From NCBI GenBank assembly GCA_019038735.1, contig JAHOYW010000055.1, positions 1 through 7,583 on the forward strand: DNA of 7,583 bases, read 5' to 3'. The notes beneath the pieces were generated by a model. That model had not been told where the DNA came from and did no database searches. It saw only the letters and a program-made list of their open reading frames with translations. Source of the stretch: Victivallales bacterium (GTDB lineage Bacteria; Verrucomicrobiota; Lentisphaeria; Victivallales; Victivallaceae). This document shows positions 1 through 5,201 of the stretch, in pieces. Numbering within the stretch: the first letter of the stretch is position 1; the number at the start of each line of letters is the position of its first letter. The position numbers were made by a program, and so were the translations under genes.

Positions 1-1
1 T

Positions 2-220
2 ATCTCAATACTATGCTCTTTTCTATTCATTTACGGCACAAACCGTCGAAGAACCGAATTTTTGAACAGCGACCTAAAAACCAACTTGAGTCAAAAGCCT
101 GCAAAAAGAACCAAAGGGCAATGGGAAAAGAATGCCAAAGCTCATATGCGAAGTGTACAAAAACGTCCTCAGCATATTATGAGTTTTTTTAGAGCGGAAC
201 CAATTAAGTATGCAAGCTGA
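2..220 (+). CDS. Possible C-terminal end of an unrecognised gene cut by the window edge
   Basis: One plus-strand frame is open from the window edge (base 2) to a TGA at 218-220, giving 72 residues with no start codon required. The reading begins hydrophobic (ISILCSFLFIYG). It then becomes strongly basic (NRRRTEF, KPAKRTKGQWEKNAKAH, RSVQKRPQ) and ends MSFFRAEPIKYAS. A Lys/Arg-rich tail of this kind is seen at the C-termini of some transposases, but I see no catalytic motif and do not recognise the family. A second frame is also open from base 1 to a TAG at about 190-192, so open length alone proves little. The choice of frame rests only on plausible composition. It could be a real 3' end, a decayed transposase remnant or chance. 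Confidence 0.3.
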   Translation: MSILCSFLFIYGTNRRRTEFLNSDLKTNLSQKPAKRTKGQWEKNAKAHMRSVQKRPQHIMSFFRAEPIKYAS

Positions 221-499
221 TTATAAGCCGGAGCAATAAGATAGCTGTTTTGACCAAAAAGTCAAACCTAGATCATATATTTAGCGATTGCTAAACATAT
301 TGAAAGTAGACTCGTTTTAATACTTGTTTTATTGCATATACTGTGATGGAAAGGTCAAATTTAACTCAAAAGTTTAAGTATTTACTAAAATTAACCTCGA
401 GAACTTAACCGATTGCTAAACTTTATGCAGGTATACAGATAACGGTGCATTTTCAAGGACAACTCCTTTGATTTTTATTCAGCAAGTTATCAAGTTTAT
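221..499. other. Intergenic stretch with no clear gene
   Basis: I see no convincing coding region or RNA gene here. The stretch is AT-rich. A 12-base direct repeat, CGATTGCTAAAC, occurs at 285-296 and 410-421. The first copy lies in a hairpin: TTTAGC (280-285), loop GATT, GCTAAA (290-295), extended by ATAT/ATAT at 275-278 and 297-300 across one mismatch. The second copy lacks the upstream arm. No function can be assigned. If 2-220 is a transposase remnant, an element end might lie here, but no terminal inverted repeat can be matched because the other end is outside the window. Confidence 0.5.
454..476 (+). terminator. Weak terminator-like hairpin
   Basis: CAAGGA (454-459), loop CAAC, then TCCTTTG (464-470) form a six-pair stem with one bulged T, followed by ATTTTTATT on the plus strand. 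It could end transcription coming from the left edge. The minus strand has no T-tract after the stem, so it is a poor terminator for hisA. The stem is short and AT-leaning, hence the low confidence. Confidence 0.25.
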
Positions 500-1249
500 T
501 TAGCTGTTTTTCAAAACATCTGAATATTTTAATTTCCCACCGAAAATATCTAATGCTGAACCTACTGTGAAATCAATTTTGTTCTGCCCGATTTTGCGGA
601 TTAAGTCAATGTCTTCGAGAGAACGGACGCCGCCGGCGTAAACCGCTGGAATTGGGGAATATTCAGCCATTATTTTGATTAGATTTGTATCAATGCCGGC
701 TTGTTTGCCTTCGACGTCCACGGCGTGAATCAGGAATTCCGTGCAGTATCCGGCAAGTTTATTTAATGTTTCCGCCTTGACTTCGCAAGTGGTGAACTTT
801 TGCCAGCGGTCACTAACAATATAATATTTGCCGTCACGCAAACGACAACTTAAATCAAGCACTAGCTTGTCGCGCCCGACTAAATTGAAAATTTTGTCTA
901 AACGATTCTGCTTGAACTCGCCATCGGCAAAAATATATGAAGTTAGAATTATTTGTGAGGCTCCTGCCTCAAGCCATTCCACAGCATTGGCGCAGTCAAT
1001 ACCGCCGCCGACCTGTAAGCCGCCGGGGTAGGCGGCGAGGGCTTGACGAGCGGCTTCACGGTTGCCGGGACCGAGCATGATGACATGACCGCCGCGCAAA
1101 GCATCTTTGCGGTACAGTTCCGCATAATATGCTGAATCATGGTCTGATTCAAAATTAGTTTGCACTTCGGCCTTGTTATCGCTCAAAGTTCCGCCGATAA
1201 TCTGCTTCACTTTGCCATTATGTAAATCTATGCAGGGTCGGAATTCCAT
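500..1249 (-). CDS. hisA: HisA, ProFAR isomerase of the eukaryotic (HIS6) type
   Basis: This cytoplasmic enzyme converts ProFAR to PRFAR (the 5-aminoimidazole-4-carboxamide ribotide isomerase step), the fourth step of histidine synthesis. The 249-residue protein is a TIM barrel. It shows CIDLHNGKVKQIIGGTL (6-22), HVIMLGPGN (55-63), LQVGGGI (78-84), LVLDLSCR (129-136), EFLIHAVDVEG (171-181), AVYAGGVRS (202-210) and a phosphate-binding VGSALDIFGG (229-238). D8 and D132 are the likely catalytic acids. From memory these segments closely follow yeast HIS6 (CIDLHNGEVKQIVGGTL, FLIHAADVEG, YAGGARS, SLDIFGG) rather than the usual bacterial HisA. The ATG shares its A with the TAA stop of ppiB (TAATG), and no clear Shine-Dalgarno sequence precedes it, so translation is probably coupled to ppiB. 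No other his genes are in view. Confidence 0.93.
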   Translation of the reverse strand: MEFRPCIDLHNGKVKQIIGGTLSDNKAEVQTNFESDHDSAYYAELYRKDALRGGHVIMLGPGNREAARQALAAYPGGLQVGGGIDCANAVEWLEAGASQIILTSYIFADGEFKQNRLDKIFNLVGRDKLVLDLSCRLRDGKYYIVSDRWQKFTTCEVKAETLNKLAGYCTEFLIHAVDVEGKQAGIDTNLIKIMAEYSPIPAVYAGGVRSLEDIDLIRKIGQNKIDFTVGSALDIFGGKLKYSDVLKNS

Positions 1250-1740
1250 TAGTCACGAACAATTTCATTAATGACAATATCATCTTCGGGAACATCGCCG
1301 TGAGGTCCACGAAAACCGGTAGATACTTCAGCAATCTCATTGACTACATCCATGCCGTCAATAACTTTGCCGAAAACACAATATCCGAAGCCTTGAGCAG
1401 TTGGAGCTTTGAAGTTAAGAAAATCATTATCAATCAGATTGATGAAGAATTGAGATGTAGCGCTGTGCGGATCTGATGTACGCGCCATGGCGACAGTTCC
1501 AGTTTCATTGCTGATCTGGTTGGCGGCTTCGTTTTCAACCGGTTCATTAGTAGCTTTCTGATTGAAATCGCTATCAAAACCGCCGCCCTGAATCATGAAA
1601 TTTTTGATTACACGATGGAAAATTGTATTGTCATAATGTTTTTCATCGATATAGCGTAAAAAACTTTTTACTGTTTTAGGTGCTTCTTTTTCGAAGAGTT
1701 CCAGCTTGATGTCGCCAAGTGTTGTTTTGATAGTGACCAT
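1249..1740 (-). CDS. ppiB: Cyclophilin-type peptidyl-prolyl cis-trans isomerase (PpiB-like)
   Basis: This enzyme catalyses cis-trans isomerisation of X-Pro bonds during protein folding. The 163 residues form a single cyclophilin domain, about the length of E. coli PpiB, with no signal peptide, so it is probably cytoplasmic. The active-site block FHRVIKNFMIQGGGF (41-55) supplies R43, F48, M49 and Q51. It is followed by TVAMART (82-88), SQFFINLIDNDFLNF (96-110) and the tail FGYCVFGKVIDGMDVV (118-133). The position of the tryptophan used by human CypA to bind cyclosporin is Phe here (DNDFLNF), as in bacterial PpiB. The ATG at 1740 has a good ribosome site, AGGAG (minus strand, 1753-1749), eight bases upstream. 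It is the first gene of a two-gene operon with hisA, joined by a one-base overlap. The pairing is not metabolically obvious. Confidence 0.93.
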   Translation of the reverse strand: MVTIKTTLGDIKLELFEKEAPKTVKSFLRYIDEKHYDNTIFHRVIKNFMIQGGGFDSDFNQKATNEPVENEAANQISNETGTVAMARTSDPHSATSQFFINLIDNDFLNFKAPTAQGFGYCVFGKVIDGMDVVNEIAEVSTGFRGPHGDVPEDDIVINEIVRD

Positions 1741-1748
1741 AATTATAT

Positions 1749-1755
1749 CTCCTTT
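1749..1755 (-). promoter_or_regulatory. Ribosome binding site of ppiB
   Basis: On the minus strand the bases read AAAGGAG, followed by an eight-base AT spacer and the ATG. This supports the start at 1740 over a longer reading of the upstream frame. No convincing -35/-10 pair for this operon stood out between 1756 and 1860. Confidence 0.75.
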
Positions 1756-1864
1756 TTTTGTTAAAAGTTTTAAATGATTTACTAAATGTAGTGTAAATAT
1801 TGCGCTTCTGCAATTTGTCGAACAAAGAAATATGAAAAAAAGTTAAAAAAAAAACCAGCAGCGT

Positions 1865-1892
1865 TTGCAAAAATCAAAACTATGAGTATAAT
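1865..1892 (+). promoter_or_regulatory. Promoter of tRNA-Lys (and probably rpmB)
   Basis: TTGCAA (1865-1870) lies 16 bases before a perfect TATAAT (1887-1892). Transcription would start near 1899, leaving about 32 bases of 5' leader before the mature tRNA end at 1931. The -35 box matches the sigma-70 consensus at four of six positions and the -10 box at all six. Confidence 0.7.
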
Positions 1893-1930
1893 AAAAGCTC
1901 ATTCAGTTTATTAATTGGATGCTTTCTGGT

Positions 1931-2006
1931 GGGTTGATAGCTCAGTCGGTAGAGCATCGCCCTTTTAAGGCGGTGGTCCTGGGTTCGAGTCCCAGTCAAC
2001 CCACCA
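1931..2006 (+). tRNA. tRNA-Lys (anticodon TTT)
   Basis: A full cloverleaf can be drawn. The acceptor stem is GGGTTGA (1931-1937) with TCAACCC (1996-2002), discriminator A2003 and an encoded CCA (2004-2006). The D arm is GCTC/GAGC. The anticodon stem is TCGCC/GGCGG with one T-G pair and the seven-base loop CTTTTAA, placing anticodon TTT at 1964-1966. The T arm is CTGGG/CCCAG with loop TTCGAGT. The 76-base length including CCA is normal. The gene sits 55 bp before rpmB, with no terminator between, so the two are probably transcribed together and separated by tRNA processing. Confidence 0.97.
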
Positions 2007-2050
2007 TTTTATATATTTATAGATTGATTTTCTATTGAAAACGCGATAAC

Positions 2051-2054
2051 GGAG
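2051..2054 (+). promoter_or_regulatory. Ribosome binding site of rpmB
   Basis: GGAG sits seven bases before the ATG at 2062. This fixes the rpmB start. Confidence 0.75.
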
Positions 2055-2061
2055 ATGAACA

Positions 2062-2289
2062 ATGAGTAAGGTATGTCACCTTTGTAATAAAGGAAAAGTT
2101 TTTGGCGGCAGCATAGTTCGCAAAGGTTTAGCTAAAAAAGACGGCGGAATTGGTTTACACGTTGTAAAAAACAATAAACGCACATTCAAAGCTAATATAC
2201 AAAAAGTCAGAGTCGTCGAAGACGGAACTGTCAAAACGGTTAAAATGTGTACAGCTTGTATCCGTACAGGCAATTACAAAAAAGCTTAA
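2062..2289 (+). CDS. rpmB: Large-subunit ribosomal protein L28 (bL28), zinc-ribbon form
   Basis: L28 is a small structural protein of the 50S ribosomal subunit. The 75 residues lie within the usual family length. It carries two CxxC pairs, C5-H-L-C8 and C63-T-A-C66, which would bind one zinc ion; this is the 'C+' form of the protein. The family pattern is visible: GKVFGGSIVRKGLAKKDGGIG (11-31), then KRTFKANIQKVRV (39-51), equivalent to the KRRFLPNLQ core, then the basic tail CIRTGNYKKA. The protein is very rich in Lys and Arg, as expected for rRNA binding. The gene lies directly downstream of tRNA-Lys and ends at a strong terminator, so it is probably expressed from the tRNA promoter. The intact zinc ligands mean it is not the cysteine-free paralogue made under zinc starvation in some bacteria. 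Confidence 0.95.
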   Translation: MSKVCHLCNKGKVFGGSIVRKGLAKKDGGIGLHVVKNNKRTFKANIQKVRVVEDGTVKTVKMCTACIRTGNYKKA

Positions 2290-2317
2290 CTATAAGTTTT
2301 TGATGCTTTAAATTATC

Positions 2318-2345
2318 GAGTGAGATTCGTCTCACTCTTTTTTTT
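2318..2345 (+). terminator. Rho-independent terminator after rpmB
   Basis: A perfect eight-pair stem, GAGTGAGA (2318-2325) with TCTCACTC (2330-2337), has a TTCG tetraloop and is followed by eight T residues (2338-2345). It lies 28 bp after the rpmB stop. It ends the tRNA-Lys/rpmB unit and insulates the protease gene downstream. Confidence 0.92.
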
Positions 2346-2425
2346 GCCTGAATTACATGTCTCGAACCGTAAAATAAAGTTGTTTTCCTCCTGAAATATC
2401 GGATTTTTCTTTAGTTTTATTTGAA

Positions 2426-2454
2426 TTGACTGTAGCGACACGGTATTTTATATT
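2426..2454 (+). promoter_or_regulatory. Promoter of the Ste24-type protease gene
   Basis: TTGACT (2426-2431), an optimal 17-base spacer, and TATATT (2449-2454) each match the sigma-70 consensus at five of six positions. Transcription would start near 2461, giving a short leader of about 30 bases before the ATG at 2492. Confidence 0.72.
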
Positions 2455-2491
2455 TATCACAACTATATGGATAAAGGAATTTTAGTTTATT

Positions 2492-3742
2492 ATGGAATGG
2501 ATATTGCCGATAATTATATTATGTTATGTTCTTATTTGTTTGGGTGCTTTTATAATTGAAATTCTAAACTTGCGGCATATTAGAAAACACGGTTCGGAAA
2601 TTCCACCGGAATTTACTGGTGTTATTGAAGCATCTGACCTTGAGAAGTGTAATTCTTATACTTTTGCCAATTCACGGTTCAGGACAATACATACAGTCTA
2701 TAACGAAGTAATTACTTTGATTTTTATCTTTGGCGGAGTCCTTACATGGTATAATCAGACACTTTTTGATTATCAAATGCAATACAATTGGTCATTCGCC
2801 GTATGGGGAGTGATTTTTGTTATGCTCTTAAGCTATTCAAAGACTATCCTCAATATCCCCTTCAATCTTTATCAGACTTTTAGTATTGAAAAGCGTTTCG
2901 GTTTTAATAATATGAGCTTCATGTTGTGGCTTTTTGATTTAGTCAAAGGCTTGCTGGTTTCAACAATACTTATTTCTGTTTTGCTTTTTGGGGCATTTGG
3001 TTTAGTTATGCTTATGAAAACATGGTGGTGGCTCCCAGTCTGGGCATTCTTTTTCGTCTTTACCTTGTTTGTGATTTATATTTCCCCTTATATACTTGAT
3101 CCTTTATTTAATAAATTTACTCCTATCAAAAATGAGGAACTAGCCAAAGAGATTATCGATTTATTGAAAAAGGCAGGCATTGAGGTCAGTGGAGTTTATT
3201 CAATGGACGCGTCAAAACGCAGTAAACATTCCAATGCATATTTTACCGGCTTGGGCAGAGTCAAACGGATTGTAGTTTTTGATACTTTGCTTGAGAGTTT
3301 GTCAAAAGAAGAAATGCTCGCTGTGATAGCTCATGAGGCAGGGCATTGTCGAAAGAAACATGTTGTTAAAAATCTAATACTTTTTGAAACTTTGTCCGCA
3401 ATTGGATTTTATATAGCATTTTTATTACTTAAAAGTGATATTTTAGCTGAAATCTTCAATTTATATCCAAATACATTTTTTGCTAAACTGATAGTTTTAA
3501 GTTTTATTGGCGGTATAATTTTATGGGCGATGCCATTGTTTTTCAATGCGATTTCGCGCCGCTTTGAGTGGCAGGCAGATGCTTTTGCTGCAAAATTAAT
3601 GGGTTCAGGAAAACCATTAGCGAATGCCCTGATTAAATTATCTGTAGATAACCTGGCAAATCTATATCCTCAAAAACTATATGCCTATTTCAACTACTCA
3701 CATCCTCCAGTTTTAGAGCGCATCAAAAAACTAAGAAAATAG
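2492..3742 (+). CDS. M48-family membrane zinc endopeptidase, Ste24/CAAX protease 1 type
   Basis: This is an integral membrane zinc metalloprotease of peptidase family M48A. In eukaryotes Ste24 trims prenylated CAAX proteins. The bacterial substrate is unknown; membrane-protein quality control is a plausible role. The 416 residues show HEAGH (281-285) with zinc ligands H281 and H285 and catalytic E282. The third ligand is E359 in FEWQADAFA. Family signatures are SKRSKHSNAYFTGLG (241-255) before the active site and YSHPPVLERI (402-411) near the C-terminus. Hydrophobic segments lie at about 4-24, 72-88, 101-122, 152-176, 178-203, 296-313 and 330-351, matching the seven-helix Ste24 fold. An in-frame TAG at 2483-2485 makes ATG 2492 the first possible start. 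The nearest Shine-Dalgarno-like AAAGGA (2473-2478) is 13 bases away, which is long. Confidence 0.92.
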   Translation: MEWILPIIILCYVLICLGAFIIEILNLRHIRKHGSEIPPEFTGVIEASDLEKCNSYTFANSRFRTIHTVYNEVITLIFIFGGVLTWYNQTLFDYQMQYNWSFAVWGVIFVMLLSYSKTILNIPFNLYQTFSIEKRFGFNNMSFMLWLFDLVKGLLVSTILISVLLFGAFGLVMLMKTWWWLPVWAFFFVFTLFVIYISPYILDPLFNKFTPIKNEELAKEIIDLLKKAGIEVSGVYSMDASKRSKHSNAYFTGLGRVKRIVVFDTLLESLSKEEMLAVIAHEAGHCRKKHVVKNLILFETLSAIGFYIAFLLLKSDILAEIFNLYPNTFFAKLIVLSFIGGIILWAMPLFFNAISRRFEWQADAFAAKLMGSGKPLANALIKLSVDNLANLYPQKLYAYFNYSHPPVLERIKKLRK

Positions 3743-3747
3743 GTTTT

Positions 3748-4830
3748 TCAGAACGGGAACTCTAATTGTATTGGACCAGCCAACTCTTCGGGACTTGGGA
3801 AATTTGAGACAGTTATTCCCAAGAGACGGACTTTGCGTTCTCCGGCTTGAGTGCGGGAAAGCAAGTCCATAGCCACGTTATAAATAATATCGAACTGCTT
3901 TGTCAGGCGCGAAAAGCTTTGTCCACGTGTTATGGTGTGAAAATCTTCGTAGCGGACTTTCAAAGTAACTGTGCGTCCTTCCAAGCCATATTGACCTAAT
4001 TGTTTGGAGACTTCGCTGCAAAGATTACGAATGACATTTTTGATTTCGCCAATATCGCTGATGTCTTCCTCGAAAGTTGTCTCACGTCCTAGAGATTTAC
4101 GTTGCCAGTCGGGATTTACCGGACTATTGTCGATGCCTCGGACGATATTGTAATACCATCGCCCGGATTTGCCGAAGCGGGCAAGGAGATCATCTAGGCT
4201 GAGGCATTTTAAATCACGACCGTATTTGATGCCGATACCATTCAAAACTTTGGCGGTAACTTTTCCGATACCGAAAAATTTTCCGACTGGCAAATCATCC
4301 AAAAAGGCTTCCGCCTGACTTGGCAGAATAACGGTCAAGCCATTAGGTTTATTAATATCAGAGGCTATTTTTGCGATAAATTTATTGTAAGAAACTCCGG
4401 CGGAAGCGGTGAGGGCAGTAACTTCTTCTATTCTTTGCCGAATCATTTTTGCGATAATAGTTGCCGATGGACAGTTTATTTTGTTGCTGCTGACATCCAA
4501 ATACGCTTCATCCAAAGACATGGGCTCAACCAAGTCGGTGAATTCATGAAAAATACTATTTACCTGCTTGGAAACAGCAGTATATTTCGACATGTTTACA
4601 GCTGTGAAAATACCATCAGGGCAAAGCCGACGTGCCATTGAACCGGGCATCGCGGAATGCACTCCATATTTGCGGGCTTCGTATGAACAAGTGCTGACGA
4701 CGTCTCGTTTATGAAAGCCGCCGCCGACAATAACGGGTTTCCCGCGCCAGGCGGGATTATCGCGTTGTTCAACAGCCGCAAAAAAAGCGTCCATATCAAT
4801 ATGTATAATTTTACGATTAACTTGAATCAT
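3748..4830 (-). CDS. dinB: DNA polymerase IV (Y-family translesion polymerase)
   Basis: This is an error-prone, low-processivity polymerase that copies past damaged template bases. It has 360 residues, close to the usual length of about 350. The palm motif IIHIDMDAFFAAVEQ (8-22) provides D12 and the steric-gate aromatic F17. SLDEAYLD (105-112) provides catalytic D107 and E108. SAGVSYNKFIAKIASDINKPNG (143-164) is the Y-family signature. FFGIGKVTAKVLNGIGI (185-201) is the helix-hairpin-helix of the thumb. SLGRETTFEEDI (246-257) opens the little-finger domain. The last residues, QLEFPF (355-360), fit a C-terminal sliding-clamp-binding motif of the QLxLxL kind. The ATG at 4830 has AGAGG five bases upstream, but that site lies in a hairpin repeat. 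The gene converges on the protease gene with a 5-bp gap and no terminator between. No LexA-like operator was recognised. Confidence 0.95.
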   Translation of the reverse strand: MIQVNRKIIHIDMDAFFAAVEQRDNPAWRGKPVIVGGGFHKRDVVSTCSYEARKYGVHSAMPGSMARRLCPDGIFTAVNMSKYTAVSKQVNSIFHEFTDLVEPMSLDEAYLDVSSNKINCPSATIIAKMIRQRIEEVTALTASAGVSYNKFIAKIASDINKPNGLTVILPSQAEAFLDDLPVGKFFGIGKVTAKVLNGIGIKYGRDLKCLSLDDLLARFGKSGRWYYNIVRGIDNSPVNPDWQRKSLGRETTFEEDISDIGEIKNVIRNLCSEVSKQLGQYGLEGRTVTLKVRYEDFHTITRGQSFSRLTKQFDIIYNVAMDLLSRTQAGERKVRLLGITVSNFPSPEELAGPIQLEFPF

Positions 4831-4833
4831 TTG

Positions 4834-4859
4834 TGCCTCTGGAGACAGAGGCGGCTACA
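4834..4859. repeat. Hairpin repeat, copy A, overlapping the dinB ribosome site
   Basis: GCCTCT (4835-4840), loop GGAGAC (4841-4846) and AGAGGC (4847-4852) form a perfect six-pair stem, extended by a T-G pair (4834, 4853). The conserved tail GGCTACA (4853-4859) follows. Read on the minus strand, the outer stem arm supplies the dinB Shine-Dalgarno AGAGG (4840-4836). It shares its architecture with copy B but has a different stem sequence. Confidence 0.75.
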
Positions 4860-4876
4860 ATTTTCACCTAAGGCGA

Positions 4877-4902
4877 TGTAGCCACGGCTGTCTCTAGCCG
4901 TG
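4877..4902. repeat. Hairpin repeat, copy B, inverted relative to copy A
   Basis: Read on the minus strand: CACGGCT (4902-4896), loop AGAGAC (4895-4890), AGCCGTG (4889-4883), then tail GGCTACA (4883-4877). The stem has seven perfect pairs. Loop and tail match copy A except for one purine (A for G), while the stem is entirely different yet still paired. The two tails (4853-4859 and 4877-4883) are perfect inverted repeats, so A and B can also fold into one larger structure. Confidence 0.75.
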
Positions 4903-4941
4903 CTTTCCGGTTTATGAGCAGTGACGGGAAGTTTCAATAAA

Positions 4942-4970
4942 AGCATATATCACAAAGCTTACTTTTGCAA
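4942..4970 (-). promoter_or_regulatory. Candidate promoter of dinB
   Basis: On the minus strand, TTGCAA (4970-4965), a 17-base spacer and TATGCT (4947-4942) each match the consensus at four of six positions. A start near 4935 would give a leader of about 105 bases that contains both hairpin repeats, B then A, before the dinB ATG. The boxes are only moderate matches. Confidence 0.4.
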
Positions 4971-5001
4971 ATCTAACTTATGTGATTTTGAGAAGAAATA
5001 T

Positions 5002-5031
5002 GTTTGTAGTTCCGCCTTTAGGCGGGCTTTT
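5002..5031 (+). repeat. 30-bp repeat, left copy of a perfect inverted pair
   Basis: These 30 bases are the exact reverse complement of 7332-7361. The repeat contains CCGCC, loop TTTA, GGCGG, followed by GCTTTT, so in this orientation it resembles a short intrinsic terminator. It starts with GTTTGTAGTT. It lies about 170 bp before the lipoprotein start and probably upstream of that gene's promoter. Confidence 0.85.
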
Positions 5032-5035
5032 AGTA

Positions 5036-5062
5036 GTGCTGGGAGCAGCCTTGCTCCAGCAC
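5036..5062. repeat. GC-rich hairpin next to the left 30-bp repeat
   Basis: GTGCTGGGAGCA (5036-5047) pairs with TGCTCCAGCAC (5052-5062) around the loop GCCT, giving eleven pairs with one bulged G. It stands out from the AT-rich flanks. No T-tract follows on either strand, so a terminator role is unlikely. It is probably another interspersed palindromic repeat. Confidence 0.6.
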
Positions 5063-5201
5063 AGGGAATATTTTTGAACTTGTTAGTATCCTAATGGTCG
5101 CAACTGAAACCCGCAGATAAATAGTTTTATAGTATATTTGAAAAACTTATCAAAGAAGCTAGATTAAAGTAAAATTTAAATAACAATTGAGGAGATTTAT
5201 T
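5063..5201 (+). promoter_or_regulatory. Upstream region of the lipoprotein gene, with its ribosome site
   Basis: This AT-rich leader contains a clear ribosome site, AGGAG (5190-5194), seven bases before the ATG at 5202. A TTGAAA at 5148-5153 could be a -35 box, but only a weak AAAATT (5171-5176) lies at 17-base spacing, so no promoter is claimed. Confidence 0.55.

Noticed and set aside
828..1031. Plus-strand open frame of 67 codons
   Set aside because: It is antisense to hisA, has no family resemblance, and is explained by the composition of the real gene.
1676..1870. Minus-strand open frame overlapping the ppiB start
   Set aside because: It begins in AT-rich non-coding DNA, runs out of frame into ppiB, and the ppiB start has a clear ribosome site.
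2318..2345. Regulatory hairpin (riboswitch or L28 autoregulatory site)
   Set aside because: A short perfect stem followed by eight T residues directly after rpmB is a plain intrinsic terminator.
4942..4990. SOS operator (LexA box) for dinB
   Set aside because: No CTGT-N8-ACAG-like or other clear palindromic operator was seen near the candidate promoter; LexA boxes differ between phyla, so this is not decisive.
4834..5062. CRISPR array
   Set aside because: The repeats are few, inverted, unequal in stem sequence and not separated by regular spacers; no cas gene is present.
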